From: an uncultured Flavobacteriales bacterium
GTDB lineage: Bacteria > Bacteroidota > Bacteroidia > Flavobacteriales_G > Salibacteraceae
Assembly (NCBI GenBank): GCA_937899835.1
Contig: CALCCE010000010.1
Location: 49,207 to 113,206, forward strand
DNA length: 64,000 nt
Reading direction: 5' to 3'
Part shown: piece after piece, positions 51,300 to 59,584 of the stretch
Layout of the letters: the number at the start of each line of letters is the position of its first letter
Numbering within the stretch: the first letter of the stretch is position 1
Program-made: the position numbers and the translations under genes
Notes under the pieces: model-generated
Told to the model about the DNA's origin: nothing
The model's input: only the letters and a program-made list of their open reading frames with translations
The model's database searches: none

Positions 51300-53723
51300 T
51301 TAATACAGTGATGGGAATTGCTGCGGATCAGTTTCGTGCATGATGCCGTACACGGTTTCGAAAATATCTTCGTTGCTTGGTTTGGAGAAATAGTCACCAT
51401 CGGAGCCATAGGCAGGCCTATGATCTTTAGCCGTGAGCGTGGTAGGAGCAGAATCCAGGTGGAAATAGCCGCCTTGTTTCTCCAAAATCTGTTGCAAGAT
51501 GAAGGCAGATGCACCACCGGAAACATCTTCATCAACCACCAGCAAACGGTTGGTTTTCTTCACCGATTCCACGAGGTCGTGGTCAAGGTCGAAAGGTAAC
51601 AAGGTCTGCACGTCCATCACTTCAATGGAAATGCCTACTTCCCGAAGCTGTTGGGCAACATCTTCTACCATACGTACCATGGAACCGTAGGTCACCACAG
51701 TGATGTCGGTGCCTTCTACAATGCGCTCGCACTTGCCCAGTGGAATTCTGTACTGGCCGAGGTTGGAAGGTTGTTTTTCTTTCAGGCGATAGCCGTTGAG
51801 TGATTCAATCACCAGACCAGGCTCTGAGGCTTCCAACAAGGTATTGTAGAAACCAGCCGCTTGCGTCATGTTTCTGGGCACACATACATTGATGCCGCGC
51901 AAACTGTGCAGAATGGTGCCCATGGGAGAACCACTGTGCCAGATGCCTTCGAGGCGGTGCCCACGGGTACGGATGATTACCGGTGCCATCTGGCCGCCTT
52001 TGGTGCGGTATTGTACGGTAGCAAGATCATCGCTCATTACTTGCAGCGCATAGAGCAAATAGTCGAGGTATTGAATTTCTGCAATGGGCCGCAAACCCCG
52101 CATGGCCAAACCAATGGCCTGGCCAAGAATGGTAGCCTCCCGAATGCCGGTGTCAAACACCCGCATCTCTCCGTGCTTGGCTTGCAAGCCTTCCAAACCT
52201 TGGTTTACACCACCAATTTTTCCGGAATCTTCACCAAAAATGAGCACTTCGGGCCGGTTTTCCAGTTGCCAATCGAAGTTGTCGCGAATGATTTCGCGAC
52301 CATCTACCATTTTGGCGTCTCCTTCGTATGCGGCCGGCAAAGTGGCAACTTCACCAACGGCGTGTTTGGTTTCGGAATAGAGGCTGGAATTGTAACGGTC
52401 ATGATTCGCTTCCCGACTGTTGTTCAACCACTTAATAAGCGCTTGACGCGCAGGCAGGTTTTCGCTTCTAACGTACCGTAAAGCTTTTCGAGCCGCCGAA
52501 ACAATGTCTTTGCGAATGGGTTCTGGATTGGCTTTGAGTTCGTTCACCAACTTGCCAAAAAAAGCTCCGTTGGCACTTTGATTCACCAGGTCGGTGAGCA
52601 ATTCCAAAACAGTTTGCTTTTCGGCACTAATGGGCTGTAGGTAAGCACTCCATGCCGCTTTTTTGGCATCACGTACTTCCTTTTTCGCCTCTTTTTCAAT
52701 GTCGGCGAGCACATTTTCTTCTACCATGCCCAGGCCCAGAATCCACTTACGAAACTGCTGAATAGGATCGTATTCATTCTCCCATTCGAGGCGTTCTTTC
52801 GACTTGTAGCGTTCGTGCGAACCTGAGGTAGAATGACCTTGTGGTTGGGTTACCTCTTCCACGTGTACCAACACCGGAACGTGTTGTTCACGGGCTACCC
52901 GAGCAGCCTCTTCATAAGTGAGCACCAGGTTGGGATAATCCCAGCCTTTCACCTTAAATATGCGGTATCCGGGTTGATCGACCGAAGCCGCAAAACCCGA
53001 AAGTACCTCGCTGATGCTCTCTTTGGTAGTTTGGTACTTTTTTGGAACCGAAATGCCGTGGCCATCGTCCCATACCGACAATACCATTGGCACTTGCAGC
53101 ACACCAGCTGCATTCACCGTTTCCCAAAACAATCCCTCAGAAGTACTGGCATCCCCAATCGTACCAAAAGCAATTTCGTTGCCTCCGATCGAAAATTGGG
53201 TAAAGTCTTTCAAGGCAGGATTGTTCCGAAAAAACTTACTCGCATAAGCAAGGCCCAACAAACGGGGCATTTGAGAAGCAGTAGGAGAAATGTCGGAAGA
53301 AGAGTTTTTTTGATCAGTCAGCTTTTTCCAGCTGCCATCAGCGTTCAAAGAGCGAGTCGCATAGTGGCCGTTCATTTGGCGGCCCGCCGATGAAGGTTCT
53401 GCCTCCACATCGGTATGCGCATATAGTTGTGCGAAGAACTCCTGGACCGAAAGTAAGCCAGCCGCCATCATCATGGTTTGATCGCGGTAGTACCCCGATC
53501 TAAAATCACCATTTTGCCATTGCTTCGAAAGAGCAATTTGGGCAAGCTCCTTACCATCTCCGAAAATGCCAAACTTGGCTTTTCCGGTCAACACTTCCCG
53601 ACGGCCTAAGAGGCTCGTTTCACGGCTCAAATTGGCCAGTCGGTAATCGTTCAGCACTTCCTGAATGCCTTCTTCTTTTGAAAAAGTCATAGGCTCTTCC
53701 GCAGTTGATTTTTCCTGGGTCAT
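51300..53723 (-). CDS. 2-oxoisovalerate dehydrogenase E1, alpha-beta fusion
   Basis: An 807-residue protein joining the alpha and beta subunits of the branched-chain 2-oxoacid dehydrogenase E1. The N-terminal half carries the TPP site with GDASTSEGLFWETVNAAGVLQVP at about 187 and the variant WDDGHGISVP in place of the usual NN motif. The C-terminal half (about 475-807) has the beta fold with FGEDSGKIGGVNQGLEGLQAKHG and GIREATILGQAIGLAMRGLRPI. The fused form is usual in Bacteroidota. The E2 and E3 components are not in the window. It supplies branched acyl-CoA for iso-fatty acids and Val/Leu/Ile breakdown. Confidence 0.92.
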   Translation of the reverse strand: MTQEKSTAEEPMTFSKEEGIQEVLNDYRLANLSRETSLLGRREVLTGKAKFGIFGDGKELAQIALSKQWQNGDFRSGYYRDQTMMMAAGLLSVQEFFAQLYAHTDVEAEPSSAGRQMNGHYATRSLNADGSWKKLTDQKNSSSDISPTASQMPRLLGLAYASKFFRNNPALKDFTQFSIGGNEIAFGTIGDASTSEGLFWETVNAAGVLQVPMVLSVWDDGHGISVPKKYQTTKESISEVLSGFAASVDQPGYRIFKVKGWDYPNLVLTYEEAARVAREQHVPVLVHVEEVTQPQGHSTSGSHERYKSKERLEWENEYDPIQQFRKWILGLGMVEENVLADIEKEAKKEVRDAKKAAWSAYLQPISAEKQTVLELLTDLVNQSANGAFFGKLVNELKANPEPIRKDIVSAARKALRYVRSENLPARQALIKWLNNSREANHDRYNSSLYSETKHAVGEVATLPAAYEGDAKMVDGREIIRDNFDWQLENRPEVLIFGEDSGKIGGVNQGLEGLQAKHGEMRVFDTGIREATILGQAIGLAMRGLRPIAEIQYLDYLLYALQVMSDDLATVQYRTKGGQMAPVIIRTRGHRLEGIWHSGSPMGTILHSLRGINVCVPRNMTQAAGFYNTLLEASEPGLVIESLNGYRLKEKQPSNLGQYRIPLGKCERIVEGTDITVVTYGSMVRMVEDVAQQLREVGISIEVMDVQTLLPFDLDHDLVESVKKTNRLLVVDEDVSGGASAFILQQILEKQGGYFHLDSAPTTLTAKDHRPAYGSDGDYFSKPSNEDIFETVYGIMHETDPQQFPSLY

Positions 53724-53754
53724 ATACGGAGAAATACGTTAATTTTTGGGGCTG

Positions 53755-53762
53755 CAAAGATA
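53755..53762 (-). promoter_or_regulatory. -7 element of the E1-barrel-MurQ operon
   Basis: TATCTTTG on the minus strand, 31 bases before the ATG. Confidence 0.55.
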
Positions 53763-53763
53763 C

Positions 53764-53800
53764 GAAAAATCGGCTACCGGAGGTTAGCCCGATAGCCGAT
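53764..53800 (-). terminator. Terminator of the PadR-PspC operon
   Basis: ATCGGCTA and TAGCCGAT pair over 8 bp with a CGG/CCG inner stem, followed on the minus strand by TTTTTCG. It lies about 55 bases after the PspC stop and directly abuts the -7 element of the next operon. Confidence 0.8.
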
Positions 53801-53854
53801 CCGCGGTGGGAACCGCTTCGCCTAACTGTAGAAAAATACCTTTGGTAACCTGCC

Positions 53855-55492
53855 TTAATTAAATTCTGTAGCTGCTTCCTCTTGCTCGGTTTTTTCGCAA
53901 TCGGTGCATTCCAATCCTCTGGAAGTCATCTTCCAGTAGTGATTGACCATGTTGTGATCGTAGGTATTGGTCACATTGTCGATGTCGTAGATGATCCGGT
54001 CCATCCTTTTGCCCAAATAAATGGAGCCGCCTACCGGAACGCTCAAGTATACTTTTACCCGTTGCTTACGGAAGGGATCGCCCTGCCCCAGCATGTAGAA
54101 AGTATCGAAAAATGCCCGGTTGGAGTCCAGTTCATAATGATAGCGAATGGCTTCCGCCGACAAGTTTGCCCGATCGGCATCCGGTCCCTGGCTGGTTTTG
54201 TACACCTCAATTTCAAACTTATCGTTGGTGCTGGTGCGCACCATAAGTTGAGGATGCCCAAGCATCAGGGCATTGTTCTTATACCGAAGCAAAACATCTT
54301 GCGGTGCAGACCGTCGGGCGCGAGGCGATAAACGGAACGGGTCTTTGTTGATGTCCAAGTGCAGGGTATCAGTAGTAGCCAGGCCCAATTCTTCCGATTG
54401 ATCGAAATCGCCCGTACGCTGAAATTCAGAGCCTACCTGGAAACCGACACTGAGGCAAAGCACCAGCGCAGCAAACCATACTACCAGTAAAATGATACCC
54501 AGACCACGAATCTGCCGCTTGAAATTGAAAATAATTCGGGAACCATAAATGATGAGTGCCAACAAAGGAATCAGGAACAAAACACCTACCCCAATCAGGG
54601 CCATTATGCTTTGTGAAGGAGAGGTGAAAATAAATTCTGAAAGCTGGTTGAATGAGGCACTGGAAGGGCCAAGGTTCGAAAAGTGGAAAACCGGGCTGTT
54701 CCACTGCAATAGGGCGAACACGAAAGAGAGGACCAGGATAACGGCCACAATGAGTAGCAGTAGCCCAATGACTTTTCCAATGATTTTCGTCAGGTTAACG
54801 ATAACGATGCCCAAGGCATCGAAAAATTTAGAAACCGATTGATTGACGCGGTCGGTCGTTTCGCGGGTAGAGGTTTTTTGCGTGAAGTCGTTAAACTTTT
54901 GTTTCACGTTCTCCATCTCATCCTCCACCGCTTTGCCAATGTTTTCGTAGTTGACGGGCTCTCCCCGCATTTCTAGCTTCTCGGCACGGGTGGATGCCGG
55001 TGGCAATACTGCCCAAAGAATGAGGTAGAGGTACAATCCAAGGCCGCCAAAAAATAGCGTGACCAAAAAGGCAATGCGCAACCAAGCCGGATCGAAACCG
55101 AAATAGTAGCCAATACCACTGCAAACACCGCCAATGGTTTTGCCTTCGGTGTCGCGGTAGAGCCTACGACGGTTGTTGGTGCTTGAGCGTTGGCGCTCAT
55201 TGGCGCTCTGCTTTTCCGCTTGCGCTTCCTCATCGATGTAGGCTTCAGGTTCGCCCATTATGGCGATCACCTCTTCGATGTCTTCTTTGGAAATGACTTG
55301 TTTGCGGTCGTTCAGCTTTTCCGAAAGCATCTCAGCAATTCGGGCTTCGATATCCGACATGATTTCATCCCGGCCCTCCGAGTCGCTGAAATACCCTTTG
55401 ATCGTATTGAGGTATCGGTTGAGCAGTTGAAAGGCCTCCTCGTCGATGTTGAATACGATTCCGCTTATGTTGATGGAAACAGTTTTGTTCAT
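53855..55492 (-). CDS. PspC-domain membrane stress protein
   Basis: A 545-residue membrane protein. The N-terminal soluble region (1-88, MNKTVSINISGIVFNIDEEAF onward, with an IMGEPEAYI signature) is a module frequent in Bacteroidota PspC proteins. A PspC domain follows with RRLYRDTEGKTIGGVCSGIGYYFGFDP at about 108-135 and its membrane helix. Further helices come at about 230-262, 295-315 and 330-352, and then a beta-rich C-terminal region (about 360-545) that may be adhesin- or DUF-like. PspC proteins respond to membrane stress. It follows PadR after 16 bases. Confidence 0.87.
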   Translation of the reverse strand: MNKTVSINISGIVFNIDEEAFQLLNRYLNTIKGYFSDSEGRDEIMSDIEARIAEMLSEKLNDRKQVISKEDIEEVIAIMGEPEAYIDEEAQAEKQSANERQRSSTNNRRRLYRDTEGKTIGGVCSGIGYYFGFDPAWLRIAFLVTLFFGGLGLYLYLILWAVLPPASTRAEKLEMRGEPVNYENIGKAVEDEMENVKQKFNDFTQKTSTRETTDRVNQSVSKFFDALGIVIVNLTKIIGKVIGLLLLIVAVILVLSFVFALLQWNSPVFHFSNLGPSSASFNQLSEFIFTSPSQSIMALIGVGVLFLIPLLALIIYGSRIIFNFKRQIRGLGIILLVVWFAALVLCLSVGFQVGSEFQRTGDFDQSEELGLATTDTLHLDINKDPFRLSPRARRSAPQDVLLRYKNNALMLGHPQLMVRTSTNDKFEIEVYKTSQGPDADRANLSAEAIRYHYELDSNRAFFDTFYMLGQGDPFRKQRVKVYLSVPVGGSIYLGKRMDRIIYDIDNVTNTYDHNMVNHYWKMTSRGLECTDCEKTEQEEAATEFN

Positions 55493-55508
55493 GAGTGAAA
55501 TGGGGTTA

Positions 55509-55850
55509 TCAGCTATTGGTGGTTCGGTTAGTGTTGATTTGATTGACAGCCTTTTGCAGTTCCTGCCAGGTGTTGTCCAGCTCTGCGCTGAACTTTTCGC
55601 CCAACTCGGTTAGGCGATAATACTTGCGGGGCGGCCCCGACTGTGATTCTTCCCAGCGATAGGCCAACAAGCCTGCATTTTTTAGCCGGGTGAGCAGAGG
55701 GTAGAGGGTGCCTTCTACCACAATGAGCTTGGCCTCCTTCAGTTCCGAAATGATGTCGGACGGGTAAGCCTCCCTTTGTGATAAAATGGACAGAATGCAG
55801 AATTCCAGGATTCCTTTCCGCATCTGAGCCTTGGTATTTTCGATGTTCAT
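55509..55850 (-). CDS. PadR-family transcriptional regulator
   Basis: A 113-residue winged-helix repressor: FCILSILSQREAYPSDIISELKEA and VVEGTLYPLLTRLKNAGLLAYRWEES (the GTLYP/LLxRLxxxGLL motif) with the closing PPRKYYRLTELGEKF. The short C-terminal helix forms the dimer. PadR-PspC pairs are common in Bacteroidota; the repressor is expected to control the pair itself through the palindrome 50 bases upstream. Confidence 0.93.
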   Translation of the reverse strand: MNIENTKAQMRKGILEFCILSILSQREAYPSDIISELKEAKLIVVEGTLYPLLTRLKNAGLLAYRWEESQSGPPRKYYRLTELGEKFSAELDNTWQELQKAVNQINTNRTTNS

Positions 55851-55878
55851 AGATCGATTTTCGGAGGTTTGTGTTAAG

Positions 55879-55886
55879 CAAAGATA
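55879..55886 (-). promoter_or_regulatory. -7 element of the PadR-PspC operon
   Basis: TATCTTTG on the minus strand, 28 bases before the ATG. A TTG lies 21 bases upstream, inside the spacer of the palindrome at 55900-55920. Confidence 0.6.
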
Positions 55887-55899
55887 TATCTAAAAGAAG

Positions 55900-55920
55900 G
55901 TACTATGCAATACATAGTAC
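55900..55920. promoter_or_regulatory. Putative PadR operator
   Basis: GTACTATG (55900-55907) and CATAGTAC (55913-55920) form a perfect 8-bp inverted repeat with spacer CAATA. It covers the -33 region of the padR promoter, where a bound dimer would block RNA polymerase. The TATG...CATA core fits known PadR-type sites. Confidence 0.7.
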
Positions 55921-56138
55921 TTGATAAAAAGGAAGTTTGATGCTTAATTGTCTGATTATCAGTTGTATAATTTTTTTAAATTTTTTTGCTTCCAATCACC
56001 GGATGGAAATGACCACACTATTTTGAAGCTGAAAAGCAGGTCCTTTTCCGATAAATAGTTATCGAAACACCCTTTTGACACCTGGCCGACGGTTCATTGA
56101 GCAAAGGCTTTTTATACTTGAACCCTAAATCGATTGCT

Positions 56139-56915
56139 ATGAACTATTGGATGATTATGATAAGTTGGATCGGGCTACTGGCTTGTGGAAGCCAGGCCCA
56201 GGAAATGCAATCCGAGCCGGTGGCGGTAACTACCGGATCGCTCGAAGCCGTTGCTGTTGTAGAGTTGTTTACCTCCGAAGGCTGTAGCTCCTGTCCTCCG
56301 GCAGAAGCCGTTCTCAATCAATTGGTGGCCACGCTGGAAACCAGCGACCAACGCATTTTCCCTTTGGCCTTTCATGTAGATTACTGGAACCGCCTGGGAT
56401 GGACTGATCGCTTTTCGAAAGCTGATTTTTCGCAGCGCCAATATCAATACGCCGAAAAGTTTGGCGGCGGCCGGGTTTACACGCCACAGATGATCGTGAA
56501 CGGCAAAAAAGAATTTGTTGGGAGCAATCAGCGCACCCTTGATGCTGCCCTAAAGACCTCACTCAGCCAGCCGGCATCAGTTGGTATACTGGCCAATTGT
56601 CAACAATTATCTTCCGGCGAATTGCAAGTAGGCTACGGGCTCACCAACCACCAATCGGGGCAGATCTTAAATATCGCCTTGGTGCAACAGGATTTGGAAA
56701 CGGAGGTAGCCAGGGGAGAAAACCGCGGCCGAAAACTTGCCCACCAGAACGTGGTGCGTCATTTTCAATCGATTCCATTGAAAGCAGAAACGAAGGGAGA
56801 GGTAAAATTGTCCTTAACCGAAGAAGAACTTGGCAACTGCGAGGTTATCCTCTACGTGCAAGATCAAAAAAACTGGGAAGTGTTGGGTGCGGTGCGGTGG
56901 ATACCAGCCACTTAA
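56139..56915 (+). CDS. DUF1223-family thioredoxin-fold lipoprotein
   Basis: A 258-residue protein started at the ATG at 56139, which leads a signal peptide ending LLAC; the longer frame from 56097 adds 14 residues. The DUF1223 thioredoxin-like core is marked by VVELFTSEGCSSCPPAEAVLNQL (a CxxC at the N-terminus of a helix) and FHVDYWNRLGWTDRFS, then QMIVNGKKEFVGS. The CSSC motif implies a thiol-disulfide role in the periplasm. It overlaps the stop of the next gene by four bases. Confidence 0.87.
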   Translation: MNYWMIMISWIGLLACGSQAQEMQSEPVAVTTGSLEAVAVVELFTSEGCSSCPPAEAVLNQLVATLETSDQRIFPLAFHVDYWNRLGWTDRFSKADFSQRQYQYAEKFGGGRVYTPQMIVNGKKEFVGSNQRTLDAALKTSLSQPASVGILANCQQLSSGELQVGYGLTNHQSGQILNIALVQQDLETEVARGENRGRKLAHQNVVRHFQSIPLKAETKGEVKLSLTEEELGNCEVILYVQDQKNWEVLGAVRWIPAT

Positions 56916-57442
56916 AACTTGAGCCCTCCCGAAAAAATCACTTTCCCATCTTCCAGCATGTATTGGGTCATTCTCTTTTCGAGTTCGGTGGAAATCAAGA
57001 CTTTGTCTTCAAACTTGCCTTTCGCTTTGTTGTAAATGCAGCCTTGACTCTCGTTTAGAATCTGCATGATGAAGTAGACATCGTTCCAAAAAAACTGCTT
57101 CTCAATTTCAAAATTGCTGTATTCACTTATGTACATGCTGTCGCTTTTGCCCATTTGATAGGTAAGGTCCAGAACCCGCTGTTCATAGAGTGATTTTTTT
57201 CGGACGAAATACTCGTTTTTTTCCTTTTTCAACTGTTTTTTGAAGCGGGTGATCTCCGATAGCAACAGGTTTTTGTAACGGTTAGCCTCGAAGTAAATGA
57301 TCACTTCTTCGGTTTCGTAGACACCAATGCGCTCGGTAGGGCAGTTGGCCAGGTCAATTACTTCAGGCTTGGCCTCCGCGTTTTGCGCCCATGCATGGGC
57401 ACCAAAACTCAGCATCCAGATAAAAAATAACAGAATACGCAA
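56912..57442 (-). CDS. Small secreted protein, unknown
   Basis: A 176-residue protein with a signal peptide (about 1-20, GAHAWAQ) and a helical, Lys/Glu-rich mature region (YKNLLLSEITRFKKQLKKEKNEYFVRKKSLYEQRVLDL). The start is TTG. Its last four bases overlap the DUF1223 stop on the other strand. Coiled-coil character suggests a periplasmic binding partner; function unknown. Confidence 0.65.
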   Translation of the reverse strand: MRILLFFIWMLSFGAHAWAQNAEAKPEVIDLANCPTERIGVYETEEVIIYFEANRYKNLLLSEITRFKKQLKKEKNEYFVRKKSLYEQRVLDLTYQMGKSDSMYISEYSNFEIEKQFFWNDVYFIMQILNESQGCIYNKAKGKFEDKVLISTELEKRMTQYMLEDGKVIFSGGLKF

Positions 57443-57555
57443 ATTGAGACAAATTACTGGTTAGAAACAGCCGCTATAGCAAGCTGCATACGAAGTTAAA
57501 CTTCTTTCACAGAACTATCTCTCTCAAGTCAGGCTCTTGCAACTGATGAGAAATT

Positions 57556-58227
57556 TTAGCTGGGAAGGGCAACTGACTCCCCTAAAAATCGAGGTTGGGT
57601 GCGCAAAACCCAAACATCGAGTACAGCTTTGAATTTTGCCAAGACCTCTCTAAAACGGGTTTTTAACGAATACCTGCCCGATACATCGCGTGCGTTGAAA
57701 CCAATGGCTTTAATACCTTTTTGCCGCGCTAAATACACAGCGCGTTGGTTGTGAAATGCTTGACTGATGATGGTCAATTGCGTTTGGCCAAAAACTTCTT
57801 TTGCCCTCACCACCGATTCGAGGGTGCGAAAACCAGCATAATCCAGCGTGATGGCAGCAGCAGGCACTCCCAGACGGATGAGGTACTTTTTCATTTCGCT
57901 GGGTTCGTCATACCCCTTTTGGTGATTATCTCCACTCAGCAACAAGTGATTGATTTTTCCGGCTTTATACAATTGAGCGGCAGCCTCCATTCGATAGCGG
58001 AAATAGAGGTTGGTTGTTCCAAAGCGCGTAGTAGGCGAGGCGCCAAGCACCAGACCGACCTTTCCCGATGGAATTTGATTTACTTGACTGTAGAGTTGAG
58101 CAGCGGTAGAATGAACAATCCAGTAATTGGAGCCAATTACCAATAAAGCAATCAACAATGCAGAGAGGCTGGCATACAACACTGTTTTCTTTCGATACAA
58201 CCAGCGAACGATTCGGGGTAAGGGCAT
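57556..58227 (-). CDS. SanA/YdcF-like DUF218 membrane protein
   Basis: A 223-residue protein with one N-terminal helix (about 10-37) and a DUF218 domain (about 58-215): GLVLGASPTTRFGTTNLYFRYRMEAAAQLYKAGKINHLLLSGDN and the ITLDYAGFRTLESVVRAKEVFG ... IISQAFHNQRAVYLARQKGI region. SanA and YdcF affect envelope permeability and vancomycin sensitivity; the reaction is not settled. The ATG at 58227 lies 5 bases after a TACCTTTG promoter element; the longer frame to 58329 would overlap the Nramp-like gene. Confidence 0.88.
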   Translation of the reverse strand: MPLPRIVRWLYRKKTVLYASLSALLIALLVIGSNYWIVHSTAAQLYSQVNQIPSGKVGLVLGASPTTRFGTTNLYFRYRMEAAAQLYKAGKINHLLLSGDNHQKGYDEPSEMKKYLIRLGVPAAAITLDYAGFRTLESVVRAKEVFGQTQLTIISQAFHNQRAVYLARQKGIKAIGFNARDVSGRYSLKTRFREVLAKFKAVLDVWVLRTQPRFLGESVALPS

Positions 58228-58232
58228 AGCGT

Positions 58233-58240
58233 CAAAGGTA
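58233..58240 (-). promoter_or_regulatory. Leaderless-type -7 element of the SanA/YdcF gene
   Basis: TACCTTTG on the minus strand ends 5 bases before the ATG. Confidence 0.6.
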
Positions 58241-58279
58241 ACGATCAGGTAGCCTGTAAATTGTCGATCCGCCCTGGTG

Positions 58280-59581
58280 TTATCCACTTCCGTAGTTGGG
58301 AAACAACGAAATGCCGTAGAGTAGCCCAAGGCCTATCAGCAAGGCCATTCCGATAAAGGTCCACCATTTCAACCACTTGTCCGGTCGGGCTTCTTGGGGA
58401 ATGTCGGGCAAGGTTACCGCCTTGTAATTCATCCAGGCTAGTACCGGAGCCAGCAAAAAAGAAATGGTGGTGGCCAAATCGACCATGGCCCGCATGTTGG
58501 ATAAAAATTGGAACAACAAGAGCACCGTGCCGGCTGCTGTGATGCCGAGCCAAAACCAGTAAATGTTACGTTCTTTCTGAAAGCCTGCCATTTTTGGAAG
58601 TAAGAGGCGGCTGGTTTGAGCCAAAACTCGGGGATAAGCATCCAGCACCGTAAGGGTAGTGCTAAACATGGTGGTAAAGGCCGCAATGGCGATGATCCAC
58701 CAGGCCCACTGGCCAATACTTGCCGTGTATAGCTGAATGATCTGGCCTGCGAAAGCCGGCCCTTGCCGAGCTGGTTCCTCTCCACTGCCATACATCACCA
58801 TCGCACCCAAAGCCACAAAACAAACGGCCAATAGGGTAGTGCCCCAATAGCCAATTTTGAAGTCAAATAAGAGGTTGGCCAAACTGGCCCTCTGGCCCGA
58901 TTGCTGATTGCTGGCTACACACCAGACCGAATGCCAAACCGCAATGTCAATTGGGGCAGGCATCCACCCCAACAGCGCAATAAAAAAAGCCAGGTGCTCT
59001 GCTTTGGCAAAGGAAAAGGCGGTCATGGAAGCTTCTGATACTTGATGTTCTCCAAAAAAGGCGGAGAAAAACGCCACCAAGGTGGTGATGGATAAGGTGA
59101 TGATGATGACCTTCATCAATCGGTCTAAAACCCGATAGTTGCCAAGTGCCAAAATGCCGATACAGATGGCAAGCAACAGTAAACTCCACTGTTGCGGAGT
59201 CCACTCCCAACCCAACAGCCGTTCTGCCAGACCGGCTGTAACTACGGTGATGGCGGCTTGTATGATGAATACGGTGGCGATGGTAATGCCAGCAAACAAC
59301 CATAGAAATCCTTTGCCCAGCTTAAGGTACCCTTCGAGCAACGTTTGACCGGTAGCACCGGTATACCGGGGGCCATATTCGAAAAAAGGGTACTTGAGCA
59401 GGTTGGCTCCCAATACTGCCAGCACCATCATCATCCCGAAAAGAGCACCTGCCCGGGTAGATTGCACCAAATGAGAAACTCCAACCGCTGCTCCGGCATA
59501 AAGCAGGCCAGGGCCTATCAATTTCCACCATTGGGTGGAGGCTTTTGAATGGGAAGGAGATGATTCCGAAGAATCGGGCAT
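58280..59581 (-). CDS. Nramp-like membrane transporter with altered metal motifs
   Basis: A 433-residue protein with about eleven membrane helices and the overall Nramp (SLC11) order: IGPGLLYAGAAVGVSHLVQSTRAG at the first helix, ANLLKYPFFEYGPRY at about 65, and a later ALLGWMPAPIDIAVWHSVW at about 195. In Nramp metal transporters helix 1 carries DPxN and helix 6 MPH; here these read GVSH and MPAP, so the usual manganese or iron ligands are missing. A different substrate is likely. It starts 3 bases after the UbiA stop and shares its transcript. Confidence 0.85.
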   Translation of the reverse strand: MPDSSESSPSHSKASTQWWKLIGPGLLYAGAAVGVSHLVQSTRAGALFGMMMVLAVLGANLLKYPFFEYGPRYTGATGQTLLEGYLKLGKGFLWLFAGITIATVFIIQAAITVVTAGLAERLLGWEWTPQQWSLLLLAICIGILALGNYRVLDRLMKVIIITLSITTLVAFFSAFFGEHQVSEASMTAFSFAKAEHLAFFIALLGWMPAPIDIAVWHSVWCVASNQQSGQRASLANLLFDFKIGYWGTTLLAVCFVALGAMVMYGSGEEPARQGPAFAGQIIQLYTASIGQWAWWIIAIAAFTTMFSTTLTVLDAYPRVLAQTSRLLLPKMAGFQKERNIYWFWLGITAAGTVLLLFQFLSNMRAMVDLATTISFLLAPVLAWMNYKAVTLPDIPQEARPDKWLKWWTFIGMALLIGLGLLYGISLFPNYGSG

Positions 59582-59584
59582 AGA

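Noticed and set aside
51861..52481. 206-codon frame antisense to the E1 dehydrogenase
   Set aside because: Covered by the E1 gene with TPP motifs; no promoter-like element in front of it.
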